In this document: positions 9,797 to 17,423 of the stretch, piece after piece | How the letters are laid out: every line of letters starts with the position of its first letter | Position numbering within the stretch: position 1 is the first letter of the stretch | Source: Deinococcus aquaedulcis | Lineage (GTDB): Bacteria; Deinococcota; Deinococci; Deinococcales; Deinococcaceae | Assembly: GCF_019693445.1 (NCBI RefSeq) | Contig: NZ_JAHRBL010000029.1 | Location: 1-27,141, forward strand | Length of the DNA stretch: 27,141 bases | Reading direction: 5' to 3' | Translations under genes and position numbers: made by a program | Notes under the pieces: generated by a model | The model's input: only the letters and a program-made list of their open reading frames with translations | Databases searched by the model: none | Told to the model about the DNA's origin: nothing

Positions 9797-11104
9797 ATGC
9801 GAAAGACCCGGCTCACGTGGACTGTTCTTGGCCTCGCCCTGACCTCCTCTGCGGCGGCATTCTGCGGCTTTTTTGTGGCCAAGGCCGACAGCAAGCTGTT
9901 TAACCGCACCAATCAGGTGATCATTGCGCGCGACGGCAACCGCAGCGTGTTCACGATGATGAACGACTACAGCGGCGACGTGAAGGACTTTGCCCGGATC
10001 GTGCCCATTCCAGTGGTGCCAAAACGCGAGGACATCCGCATTGGCGACCCCAGCATCGTCCAGAAGCTGGACGCCTACAGCGCGCCCCGGCTGGTGGAGT
10101 ACTTCGACGAGAACCCCTGTGTGCCGCCCCAGCCAGTGACCATGCCGACCGCCGCCACCCCCTCTGCCCCGATGGAAGACCGCGCCGCCCGCGCCCAGGC
10201 CCAGGGAGTGAAGATTGAAGCCAGCTACCAGGTGGGCGAATACGACATCCTGATCCTCAGCGCGCAGCAGCAGAGCGGCCTGGCCGCCTACCTGCGCGGC
10301 GAGGGCTACAAACTGCCAGCCGGCGCCGACGGCATGCTGGGCAGCTACATCAAGGGCGGCATGAAGTTCTTCGTGGTGCGGGTGAACGTGGAACGCTTCG
10401 AGAAAGCGGGCGGCGGGTTTCTGAATCCCATCGTGCTCTCGTACACCTCCGAGAAGTTCATGCTGCCCATTCGCCTGGGCACGCTGAATTCGCCCGGCGA
10501 GCAGGACCTGACGGTGTACCTGCTGTCGCCCGAAGGCCGTGTGGAAACCAGCAACTACCGCACGGCGCCTATCCCCACGAACAAGGAAGTGCCGCTGCTG
10601 GTGAAAAACCAGTTTGGCCCCTTCTACCGCCACCTGTTCCGGCGCGCCTACGAGCGCGAGGGCAAAAGCGTGGCCCTGCTGGAGTACGCCTGGAACACCA
10701 ACAACTGCGATCCCTGCTCTACCGAGCCGCCCACGCCCGAGGAACTGCAGGCCGCTGGCGTGTTCTGGCGCCAGGAAGAGGGCTGGGGCCGCCCCGCCCC
10801 CACGCCCGCTGGCAGCGCCCCGCCCAGTGGCCCGGCCAAGCCCGTCTACCTGACCCGGCTGCATGTGCGCTACACGGCCGCCACCTTTCCCCAGGACCTG
10901 CACTTCAAGGTCACGAAGAACCAGAACACCTTTCAGGGCCGCTACATCCTGCGCCATCCGTACAAGGGGACAGCCAACTGCAGCGCCATGAAAACCTACC
11001 GCGCTGGTCTGAAGCAGCGCGCTGAGGCCCAGGCCCAGACGCTGGCCAACCTGACCGGCTGGGATATCAACCACATCCGGGCGCGCATGGCCGGGGAACC
11101 GTAG
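9797..11104 (+). CDS. Secreted DUF2330 domain protein
   Basis: 435 residues from ATG 9797; AAGGAG 5-6 nt upstream decides against the GTG at 9791. A Sec signal peptide (residues 1 to about 21, ending SSAAAF) is followed by CGFFVAKADSKLFN, the characteristic opening of DUF2330 proteins, and by the conserved DFARIVPIPVVP and VQKLD blocks. A second region has an NNCDPC motif and a proline-rich stretch near 335-345. Proteins of this family are exported or membrane-attached and of unknown function; no enzyme motif is seen. It stands between rimO and the prepilin peptidase; no functional link is evident. Confidence 0.85.
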   Translation: MRKTRLTWTVLGLALTSSAAAFCGFFVAKADSKLFNRTNQVIIARDGNRSVFTMMNDYSGDVKDFARIVPIPVVPKREDIRIGDPSIVQKLDAYSAPRLVEYFDENPCVPPQPVTMPTAATPSAPMEDRAARAQAQGVKIEASYQVGEYDILILSAQQQSGLAAYLRGEGYKLPAGADGMLGSYIKGGMKFFVVRVNVERFEKAGGGFLNPIVLSYTSEKFMLPIRLGTLNSPGEQDLTVYLLSPEGRVETSNYRTAPIPTNKEVPLLVKNQFGPFYRHLFRRAYEREGKSVALLEYAWNTNNCDPCSTEPPTPEELQAAGVFWRQEEGWGRPAPTPAGSAPPSGPAKPVYLTRLHVRYTAATFPQDLHFKVTKNQNTFQGRYILRHPYKGTANCSAMKTYRAGLKQRAEAQAQTLANLTGWDINHIRARMAGEP

Positions 11105-11137
11105 CCCCAGGGCGCGCCCTTGTAAGAGTTCGCCCCG

Positions 11138-11143
11138 TAGACT
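11138..11143 (+). promoter_or_regulatory. Leaderless -10 box before the prepilin peptidase gene
   Basis: TAGACT ends 7 nt before GTG 11151, which has no Shine-Dalgarno. A 12-bp perfect palindrome AGGGCGCGCCCT (11109-11120) lies just upstream of the box. Confidence 0.5.
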
Positions 11144-11150
11144 TGCCCCC

Positions 11151-12302
11151 GTGAGCCCTGATCTTCTTCTCGTGGTGTTCGCCGGTCTGCTGGGCCTGCT
11201 GGTGGGCTCGTTTTCCAACGTGCTGATCTGGCGGCTGCCACGCGGCGAGAACATTGCCTTTCCGCCCAGCCACTGCCCGCACTGCGACCACCGCCTGGGC
11301 GTGGCCGATCTGGTGCCGCTGTTTTCCTGGCTGGCCTTGAAAGGCAAGTGCCGCTACTGCGGGGCGCCCATCAAGGCGCGCTATCCGGTCGTGGAACTGC
11401 TGACCGGCCTGGGCTACGCCACGATTGCCGCGCTGTTCCCGCCCCTCACGGTGGGCTGGGGCGCGCTGGGGCTGATGGTGCTGTTCACGCTGCTGCTGGT
11501 GGGCAGCGCCATTGACCTGGACACCTACACCATTCCCGATGAACTGACGCTGCCCGGCGTGGCCCTGGGGCTGGCGTTTGGTGCGCTGAACGGGTGGTGG
11601 GGCACCCCGGCCCTGCCCGACTTTGCCGGGGCCGTGCAGGGCGCGCTGCTGGGGGCCGGGCTGCTGGTCGCGATCAACCAGTTCGGGTCGTGGGTGCTGC
11701 GGCGCTTTCGCGAGCGGCAGTTTCCCGAGTTTCCGCTGGGCTACCAGCAGATCAGCCTCGCGCTGCTGGCGGGTGCGTGGCTGGGGCCGTGGTGGGGCGC
11801 AGGCGTGGGCCTGCTCTCGGCAGCCGTCAACTTCGCGGCCCGGCGGGTGGTGCGCGTGCCCGAACTGCTCACCCTGGGGGGCCTGCTGGTCAGCATTACC
11901 CTGGGCAGCGCGGGCTTTGGTCCCGGCATGATCCTGATGGTGCAGGGCGCTCTGGCCGCCGCCGGCGCCGTGTCGCTGGTGTGCGGCGTGTACTGGTGGC
12001 TCCACTGGCGCCGCCACCGCGAGGACGACACCCCCGAAGCCGACGCCCAGAGCGACGCGAGCGCCATGGGCTTTGGCGACGTGAAACTGGCCGCCGTGAT
12101 CGGCGCGTTCCTGGGCTGGGAACGCCTGCTGGTGGCGGTGGTCGTGGCGGTGTTCGCGGGCGCCCTCTTCGGCCTCGTGCAGATGGCGGCCAAGCGCGAA
12201 AACCGCGTGAAGTTCGGCCCCTACCTCGCCCTGGGCGCCGTGGTGGCCCTGATCTGGGGCGGCCGACTGGTGGCGGAGTACCGGGGGCTGCTGGGATTGT
12301 AG
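11151..12302 (+). CDS. pilD: Type IV prepilin peptidase / N-methyltransferase with an internal insertion
   Basis: 383 residues, GTG start. It cleaves the leader of type IV pilin-like proteins and methylates the new N-terminus, in the inner membrane. The N-terminal domain has GSFSNVLIWRLP and the zinc motif CPHC (Cys42, Cys45) with CRYC (Cys67, Cys70), followed by YPVVELLTG. The catalytic aspartates of the A24 family are Asp122 in AIDLDTYTIPD and Asp310 in GFGDVKL. The usual enzyme has about 65 residues between these; here there are 188. The additional 120 or so residues contain RRFRERQFPEFPLGYQ, three to four more hydrophobic segments and an acidic loop (EDDTPEADAQSDAS). It shows no frameshift and all catalytic residues are kept. 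No pilin genes are adjacent. Confidence 0.93.
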   Translation: MSPDLLLVVFAGLLGLLVGSFSNVLIWRLPRGENIAFPPSHCPHCDHRLGVADLVPLFSWLALKGKCRYCGAPIKARYPVVELLTGLGYATIAALFPPLTVGWGALGLMVLFTLLLVGSAIDLDTYTIPDELTLPGVALGLAFGALNGWWGTPALPDFAGAVQGALLGAGLLVAINQFGSWVLRRFRERQFPEFPLGYQQISLALLAGAWLGPWWGAGVGLLSAAVNFAARRVVRVPELLTLGGLLVSITLGSAGFGPGMILMVQGALAAAGAVSLVCGVYWWLHWRRHREDDTPEADAQSDASAMGFGDVKLAAVIGAFLGWERLLVAVVVAVFAGALFGLVQMAAKRENRVKFGPYLALGAVVALIWGGRLVAEYRGLLGL

Positions 12303-12463
12303 AGGGGTGATGGGTGATGGAAAGGGCGGGTGGGATTGGTCCCCCGCCCTAGCTCTTTAGTCCACCTGCACAGGCTCCGTGTGGTTTGGCCACTCTTTCC
12401 ACAAGAAGACGGGCGTTTCAACCAAGACCTACCATTAACTGTCACCCATCAACCCTCACCCCC
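12303..12463. repeat. Imperfect inverted repeat with GTGATGG heptads (copy 1)
   Basis: The left arm, AGGGGTGATGGGTGATGG (12303-12320), is matched in opposite orientation by AACTGTCACCCATCAACCCTCACCCC broken here at 12438-12450 and 12451-12463. About 115 nt separate the arms. A related element with the same left-arm motif occurs at 15498-15570, so this is probably a small dispersed intergenic repeat. Confidence 0.55.
12323..12350 (+). terminator. Terminator after the prepilin peptidase gene
   Basis: AGGGCGGG (12323-12330) pairs with CCCGCCCT (12343-12350) around a 12-nt loop, followed by AGCTCTTTAG. It lies inside the palindromic repeat element. Confidence 0.6.
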
Positions 12464-12466
12464 TCA

Positions 12467-12481
12467 ACTGGTCAGACCAGT
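12467..12481 (+). promoter_or_regulatory. FadR/PdhR-like operator overlapping the aldehyde dehydrogenase promoter
   Basis: ACTGGTCAGACCAGT is a perfect 15-nt palindrome with the TGGTnnnACCA core that GntR-family FadR and PdhR regulators bind. It covers the -35 position of the following TATACT -10 box (12492-12497). A regulator bound here would block the promoter. The regulator's identity is inference. Confidence 0.5.
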
Positions 12482-12491
12482 CCAGATGCGT

Positions 12492-12497
12492 TATACT
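12492..12497 (+). promoter_or_regulatory. -10 box of the aldehyde dehydrogenase gene
   Basis: TATACT (five of six to consensus) 31 nt before ATG 12529. It gives a leader of about 25 nt with GAGG 5 nt before the start. Confidence 0.6.
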
Positions 12498-12528
12498 CGG
12501 TTCAATTCCCAGCTCCCCCGAGGTGCCC

Positions 12529-13977
12529 ATGACGCAGTCTGCTCCGCCGGCCACCCCCCCTCTGCACGCCCTGTTCGAGCGGCAGCGCGCCCACCGCTGG
12601 ACCGCTGCCCAGACCACGGCCGCTCAGCGTCAGGCGGTGCTGCGGCGCCTGCACGACGCGATTAAACGCCGCCGCGTGACCCTGGCCGACGCCCTGCGCG
12701 CCGACCTGGGCAAAAGCCGCGCCGAGGCCGAAATCACTGAGCTGCATCCCGTGCTGGAAGAGATTGCGCACGCCATTCGTCGCCTGCCGCGCTGGATGGC
12801 CACGCGGCGGGTGGACACCCCGGCGATGCTGCTGGGCGCCCGCAGCGAGATTCAGCCCCAGGCGCGTGGCGTCACCCTGATCCTGAGCCCCTGGAATTAC
12901 CCGGTGAATCTGGCACTGGCCCCGCTGGTCGCCAGCCTCGCGGCGGGCAACACGGTGATCCTGAAACCCAGCGAAAAGGCCCCGCATGTGGCCCAGGCGC
13001 TGGCCGACCTGCTGGCGGAGGTGTTCGAGCCGCAGCTGGTGGCAACGGTGCAGGGCGACGCGGACACCGCCCGCACCCTGACCGAACTGCCCTTTGACCA
13101 CATCTTCTTTACCGGCAGCACTGCTGTGGGCCGCCACGTGATGCGGGCAGCGGCCGACAACCTCACGAGCGTGACCCTGGAACTGGGCGGCAAGAGCCCG
13201 GCCCTGATTGACATCAGCGCGGACCTGCGCCTGAGCGCCGAGCGGCTGGCCTGGGGCAAACTGCTGAATGCCGGGCAGACCTGCGTGGCCCCGGATTACG
13301 TGCTGGTGCCCGAAGCGCAGCGGGACGCCCTGCTGCTGGCCCTGGACGAGGTGATTGCCCGGCGTTACGGAGACCGCGCGTGGCTGCGCGCCGGACCGGA
13401 TTACGGCCGCATGGTGGACGCCGCCAGTGTGGAGCGCCTGGAACGCCTGACCCGCGAGAGTGTGGAGGCCGGCGCGCGGGTGGTGCGTGGCGGCGAATTC
13501 AGCCCCGCCGAGCGCTTTATTGCCCCCACCATCGTGGCCGATGTAACCCCCGACATGCCGCTGATGCAGGAGGAACTGTTTGGCCCGGTGCTGCCGGTGC
13601 TGACCTACCGCACGCTGGATGAGGCCCTGGGGTTGATTCGCCGCCTGGACACGCCGCTGGCCCTGTACCTGTTCACGGGCGACGACGCCGTGACGCGCCG
13701 GGTGCAGCAGGACACCACCAGCGGCGGCATGGTGGTGAACGGCACGGTGGTGCACCTCAGCAACCCGCACCTGCCCTTTGGCGGCGTGGGCCCCAGCGGC
13801 ATGGGCGCCTACCACGGCGAGCACGGCTTTCTGGCCTTCAGCCACCAGCGCGCCATTCTGACCGAGCCCAAACGCAGTCCGGTGCGCTTTACATATCCCC
13901 CCTACGGCCGGCCGGGGCCGCGCCTCGTGGCCTGGGCCCTGCGCCTGCTGGAACGCCAGAGCGGCCCGCGCGAGTAA
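12529..13977 (+). CDS. NAD(P)-dependent aldehyde dehydrogenase, ALDH3 (fatty-aldehyde) type
   Basis: 482 residues from ATG 12529 (GAGG 5 nt upstream; a GTG at 12523 is less likely). It oxidises aldehydes to acids. Visible motifs: SPWNYP with the oxyanion Asn123, ILKPSEK with Lys146, FTGSTAVGR cofactor loop, LELGGKSP with general base Glu218, and NAGQTCVAPDY with nucleophile Cys252. The short form, NPHLPFGGVGPSGMGAYHGEHGF and the C-terminal FSHQRAI tail are features of class 3 enzymes, which favour medium- and long-chain or aromatic aldehydes; the exact substrate is unknown. It is monocistronic. The operator-like palindrome at its promoter would suit control by a fatty-acid or organic-acid sensing GntR regulator. 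Confidence 0.93.
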   Translation: MTQSAPPATPPLHALFERQRAHRWTAAQTTAAQRQAVLRRLHDAIKRRRVTLADALRADLGKSRAEAEITELHPVLEEIAHAIRRLPRWMATRRVDTPAMLLGARSEIQPQARGVTLILSPWNYPVNLALAPLVASLAAGNTVILKPSEKAPHVAQALADLLAEVFEPQLVATVQGDADTARTLTELPFDHIFFTGSTAVGRHVMRAAADNLTSVTLELGGKSPALIDISADLRLSAERLAWGKLLNAGQTCVAPDYVLVPEAQRDALLLALDEVIARRYGDRAWLRAGPDYGRMVDAASVERLERLTRESVEAGARVVRGGEFSPAERFIAPTIVADVTPDMPLMQEELFGPVLPVLTYRTLDEALGLIRRLDTPLALYLFTGDDAVTRRVQQDTTSGGMVVNGTVVHLSNPHLPFGGVGPSGMGAYHGEHGFLAFSHQRAILTEPKRSPVRFTYPPYGRPGPRLVAWALRLLERQSGPRE

Positions 13978-14004
13978 GCGGCGTGAAGGACCTGATACGG
14001 CTTC

Positions 14005-14131
14005 CGAAACATTCGGTCACGCGTGTCGGAATGTTTTCGACCGGAGGGAGCAGGAAAGAATACGGATTCCCGGGAATTGAAGGAACATCCAGTTCTTTCC
14101 TGGATGTTCCGGAAATGGACGGAATCCGTAT
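14005..14131. repeat. Cluster of nested inverted repeats before mobA
   Basis: Five self-complementary elements lie in 127 nt. CGAAACATTC (14005-14014) pairs with GAATGTTTTCG (14029-14039). ATACGGATTCC (14060-14070) pairs perfectly with GGAATCCGTAT (14121-14131). Inside this, GGAACATCCA (14082-14091) pairs perfectly with TGGATGTTCC (14101-14110). ATTCCCGGGAAT (14066-14077) and TTCCGGAA (14107-14114) are palindromes. The right outer arm runs into the mobA start codon (ATG 14130). It could be an mRNA structure controlling translation, a multi-site operator or a small palindromic mobile element. Confidence 0.8.
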
Positions 14132-14663
14132 GACTGGCGCTGTCACCGCTGGAGGCCGCTCCAGCCGCTTTGGTTCGGATAAGGCGCTGGCCCAGGTGAA
14201 CGGGCACACCCTGCTGGAGCGGGTGTGTGCCAGCCTGGACGGCTGCTCTACCCGCCTGATCGTGGCCCCGCTGGGGCGCTACGCGGTGCCGGGCTGGCAG
14301 GTGATCCCCGACACCCGCCCCGGCCAGGGCCCGCTGGCCGGTCTGGAAGCCGCGCTGGGAGCCGCCCCGGCCGGCTGGGTCGCCTTTGCCGGCGTGGACC
14401 TACCTGATCTGACGGCGGCCTACTGGCAGGCCCTGTGCGCGGCCCGCACCCCGGAGGCCCTGAGCGTGCAGGCACTGGACTCAGAAGGGCGCCCGCAACC
14501 CTTAGCGGCGCTGTACCACACGGCCCTGCAGCCCCGGATCACCGCCTTGCTGGACAGCGGCGAACGGCGCCTGCGGCTGGCGGCACGGCCCGAACACACG
14601 GTCCTGGTGCCGGGCCTGCCTCCTCTGCGCAACGTCAACACCCCGGCCGATCTGCAGCAATAA
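14130..14663 (+). CDS. mobA: Molybdenum cofactor guanylyltransferase MobA
   Basis: 177 residues from ATG 14130. MobA transfers GMP from GTP to molybdopterin, giving the MGD cofactor. The N-terminal nucleotide-binding motif is TAGGRSSRFGSDKAL; later GQGPLAGLEAAL and GVDLPDL (in place of the usual DMP) and the C-terminal LRNVNTPADL are family blocks. Start: the family begins just before TAGG, so the 49 codons from 13983 are not homologous and fall in the palindromic cluster; ATG 14115 (5 codons longer) remains possible. There is only a weak GGACGGA ribosome site. No other molybdopterin gene is near. The protein is a little short for MobA (usually 190-200). Confidence 0.88.
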   Translation: MTGAVTAGGRSSRFGSDKALAQVNGHTLLERVCASLDGCSTRLIVAPLGRYAVPGWQVIPDTRPGQGPLAGLEAALGAAPAGWVAFAGVDLPDLTAAYWQALCAARTPEALSVQALDSEGRPQPLAALYHTALQPRITALLDSGERRLRLAARPEHTVLVPGLPPLRNVNTPADLQQ

Positions 14664-14668
14664 AAAAT

Positions 14669-14683
14669 CCGCCTCTTGGGCGG
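14669..14683 (+). terminator. Weak terminator hairpin after mobA
   Basis: CCGCC-TCTTG-GGCGG followed by TTAT, 5 nt after the stop codon. AAAAAA before the stem would act as a T-tract on the other strand. Confidence 0.5.
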
Positions 14684-15002
14684 TTATGACAAAGAAGATA
14701 GCGCCTTATACGCGCGGTGTCAAGGTTATGCAGTGGCTCAGCGGAAGAATTCCGTCTCTCCTGCCCAAAGTCAGTCTCACGCCCCAGCCTCGCCCGGCAC
14801 TGGCTGGCGTTGGATCACTCTGCCTTCAGTCGGCGTCCTTGTCTCCAGGGGTGCGGCAGGTTCAACCATCCAGCTAACGCCGCGTAAGGAACAGAAGTTG
14901 TTCCTCTTCTCTGCCACGTGCTCAGAAGTATGGGCCAGAGAGTGGGCGCCTCCAGCCTCCCTCACTCTCTTGGCCACAATCTCTCTCCGCCACCTCAAAA
15001 AC
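14684..15002. other. Convergent intergenic region with many hairpins; possible structured RNA
   Basis: No protein gene is convincing. Hairpins seen: CGGAA-GAA-TTCCG (14742-14754); CCAGCC/GGCTGG with an ACG/CGT extension (about 14779-14810); CGGCGT/ACGCCG (14831-14836 with 14877-14882) competing with GCGGC/GCCGC (14853-14857 with 14879-14883); AGGAACA/TGTTCCT (14887-14905); GGCCAGAGAGTG with CACTCTCTTGGCC (14933-14975). I checked by eye for tmRNA, RNase P, 6S and SRP signatures and recognised none. Neither strand is clearly favoured. Confidence 0.4.
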
Positions 15003-15494
15003 CTACCCGTACCGCGCCTTATGTTCCTTTTTCAGCCGGGCATACTCCTCATTGGCTTCGGCCTCGTCCCACTTGGCTTTGAAGATGCGGGCGGACTCGG
15101 CTTTCACCGGGTCTTCCGGGGTGCGGGGCAGCTCGGGGCGGCCGTGGGCGCCGCTCTGGCCCTTCTTGTCGGCGGGCACGGGGCCGTCGTACTTCTTGCC
15201 GCCCTTGTGGTTGGCGTAGCGCCGCGAGCGCGTAAAGCCCATCTGCAGGAATTTGCGCGCCATATCGGCCCCCACAAAATCCCCGGCCTGCAGATAGTCC
15301 AGAAACATTTGGTAAATCGTCTCGCTGCTTTCGCGGGCGACCTCGGGCGTGGCAAAGCGCCAGTGCGGCAGGATTTCGCCCTTGTACGGCTGCACCAGCA
15401 GCACACCCTGCTCGCCCACCCCCACCCGGTACAGCTCCGGGTGCGCGCGCAGGTCCAGCGTGCGGTAATCGAGGGAATAATCGAATTTCGGCAT
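15003..15494 (-). CDS. DUF4385 family protein
   Basis: 163 residues, soluble. The sequence FDYSLDYRTLDLRAHPELY, then GVGEQGVLL, PYKGEILPHWRF and ARKFLQMGFTRSRRYANHKG, is the conserved core of DUF4385, a family of unknown function found in bacteria, phages and algae. The C-terminal 50 residues are charged (Lys/Glu/Ala-rich) and probably helical. ATG 15494 gives the normal family start but has no Shine-Dalgarno; the palindromic repeat at 15498-15570 lies right before it, in the 77-nt gap to dps1. It may be read through from dps1. Confidence 0.88.
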   Translation of the reverse strand: MPKFDYSLDYRTLDLRAHPELYRVGVGEQGVLLVQPYKGEILPHWRFATPEVARESSETIYQMFLDYLQAGDFVGADMARKFLQMGFTRSRRYANHKGGKKYDGPVPADKKGQSGAHGRPELPRTPEDPVKAESARIFKAKWDEAEANEEYARLKKEHKARYG

Positions 15495-15497
15495 ACA

Positions 15498-15570
15498 GGG
15501 GTGATGGTTGATGGTTAAAGGGCGAGAGTGAACGGTTTTCCTCCACCAACTCTCACCCTTTGACCATCCA
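15498..15570. repeat. Palindromic intergenic repeat (copy 2)
   Basis: GATGGTTAAAGGGCGAGAGT (15510-15529) is complementary at 18 of 20 positions to the segment 15549-15568, with a 19-nt loop. It is preceded by GGGGTGATGGTTGATGG (15499-15515). The left-arm motif, the following AAAGGGCG and the right-arm AACT(C/G)TCACCC are shared with the element at 12303-12463. In the transcript it would form a long hairpin between dps1 and the DUF4385 gene. Confidence 0.7.
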
Positions 15571-15571
15571 C

Positions 15572-16261
<690 letters not shown>

Positions 16262-16293
16262 GCGGTCACCGTACCCCTGGCGCCCGCTTCCGG

Positions 16294-16323
16294 CCTATAC
16301 GGCATTTCTTCACGCACGCGCAA
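16294..16323 (-). promoter_or_regulatory. Candidate dps1 promoter
   Basis: On the minus strand TTGCGC (16318-16323), 18 nt, TATAGG (16294-16299). The -35 box lies in the end of the MBL gene. Leader about 25-30 nt. Confidence 0.45.
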
Positions 16324-17206
16324 ACAGCAGGCGCTGGCTGTCGACCTTCAGGGTGGCGTGGCCTGCCTCCAGCAGCTCGGTCAGGTGCGCGCTGACCACC
16401 GCGCGGTTCAGCACCACCGCGCCCGCCGTGGTCATAACGACTCTCAGTGCAGCGCACACGCGCGCCAGCAGCTCATCTACGGTTGCTGGGCCTTCGGCCA
16501 CCGCTGCCTGCACCGCCGCTGTGGTTTGCCCATAGGCCGCGAGGTTGGTGGCCACCAGCCTCGGCAGGTCAGCGGTGGGCTCGCCGTGGCCGGGGAGGAT
16601 GAGGCGCACGCCCTGCAGCGCGCCCAGAGCCGCCGCACTCGCCTTCTGGGCAGCCGAATCGGCACAGAAGGTCAAGGGGTGCTTGGCCAGAGCGTCCGGG
16701 CCGAAAAGGGCATCGGCGGCGTACAGCACCTCGCCACAGCGCACCGCCACCATCTCGGCCGCGTGGCCTGGGACTGGGAGCAGCTCCAGCGCCACGCCGC
16801 CCAGGGTGAGGGGGCCGGTTCCGGGCAGGGGCCGCGCTGGGCTGGCGGGGGCCAGCAGAAACTTGGTCTGCAGCTCGCGGGGCGGCCGGGCGCCGAACAG
16901 GCCCAGCGGTTCCAGCAGCGGGTTCGCAATGATAGCGGCTTCCAGCGGCGGCGCCCAGACTTCCACCTCGGGAAAGCGTTTGAGCAAGAAGGCATTGCCC
17001 CCGTGGTGGTCGGCGTGGCTGTGGGTATTCAGAATGGCCGTGGGCCGCAGCCCTGCGCACTCCACCGCACGCAGCAGCTTGCGGGCGTGGCTGTCGTCCA
17101 GGCCGGTGTCCACCAGCAGCGCGCCGCCCTGGCCGTTTGCCAGCACGAGGCTGTTCACCGCGCCCGGCAAATAGAAGGCGTCCGGCGCTAGGGGAAGGAG
17201 GGTCAT
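16310..17206 (-). CDS. MBL-fold metallo-hydrolase
   Basis: 298 residues from ATG 17206. The metal motif THSHADHHGG (His62, His64, Asp66, His67), Asp33 in LLVDTGLDD, VPGHAAEM, YAADALFGPD and LPGHGEP are those of glyoxalase II-like beta-lactamase-fold hydrolases with two metal ions. The C-terminal 70 residues (after about 225) form a helical domain like those of the lactamase_B_2/winged-helix group (e.g. LACTB2), ending LTELLEAGHATLKVDSQRLL, which reads as a winged helix. Substrate unknown. The longer frame to 17239 is disfavoured, because a TACCCT -10 box ends 6 nt before ATG 17206. Confidence 0.9.
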   Translation of the reverse strand: MTLLPLAPDAFYLPGAVNSLVLANGQGGALLVDTGLDDSHARKLLRAVECAGLRPTAILNTHSHADHHGGNAFLLKRFPEVEVWAPPLEAAIIANPLLEPLGLFGARPPRELQTKFLLAPASPARPLPGTGPLTLGGVALELLPVPGHAAEMVAVRCGEVLYAADALFGPDALAKHPLTFCADSAAQKASAAALGALQGVRLILPGHGEPTADLPRLVATNLAAYGQTTAAVQAAVAEGPATVDELLARVCAALRVVMTTAGAVVLNRAVVSAHLTELLEAGHATLKVDSQRLLFARA

Positions 17207-17212
17207 GGGGGC

Positions 17213-17218
17213 AGGGTA
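17213..17218 (-). promoter_or_regulatory. Leaderless -10 box before the MBL hydrolase gene
   Basis: TACCCT on the minus strand, then GCCCCC and ATG. It fixes the start at 17206. Confidence 0.5.
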
Positions 17219-17410
17219 GCGTTCCCTGGACGGCTGCAAGGTCAGGGGGCGGCGAGAAGGGCGCCCTCCTCCTCCTCTGACTATGAAAACCCCATCGTCT
17301 GTGAACGCCCCCGTCTACGCCTCCGCTCCGGTGCGGGCCAAGCCTCTACCCACATGCCAGATGCAGAGCCGGGGCCGCACACCCCAACCTCACCCCAAGC
17401 GCGGCGGGTG

Positions 17411-17416
17411 TAGGCT
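17411..17416 (+). promoter_or_regulatory. Leaderless -10 box before the APC permease gene
   Basis: TAGGCT then seven nt and ATG 17424. It excludes the 47 upstream codons of the open frame starting at 17283. Confidence 0.5.
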
Positions 17417-17423
17417 GCCGGTC

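Noticed and set aside
12303..12463. Possible CRISPR-like array from the repeated GTGATGG units
   Set aside because: Units are heptads without spacers of constant length and occur in inverted arms; this is not a CRISPR array, and no cas genes are nearby.
12499..12512. GGTTCAATTCC resembling a tRNA T-loop
   Set aside because: The flanking bases do not form a proper 5-bp T stem, and no acceptor, D or anticodon arm can be drawn upstream; it is part of the aldehyde dehydrogenase leader.
13983..14129. 49-codon N-terminal extension of mobA
   Set aside because: The extension is translated inverted-repeat sequence; the MobA nucleotide-binding motif begins directly after ATG 14130.
14684..15002. Known RNA classes (tmRNA, RNase P RNA, 6S, SRP RNA)
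   Set aside because: None of the conserved blocks of these RNAs is visible on either strand, so the region is reported only as a structured candidate.
14676..15518. 280-codon plus-strand open frame
   Set aside because: It is antisense to the DUF4385 gene and its first part crosses the hairpin-rich gap; no ribosome site or family motif.
17283..17423. 47-codon N-terminal extension of the APC permease frame
   Set aside because: It would overlap the predicted TAGGCT promoter box, reads as non-conserved Pro/Arg-rich sequence, and the family-like region starts after 17424.
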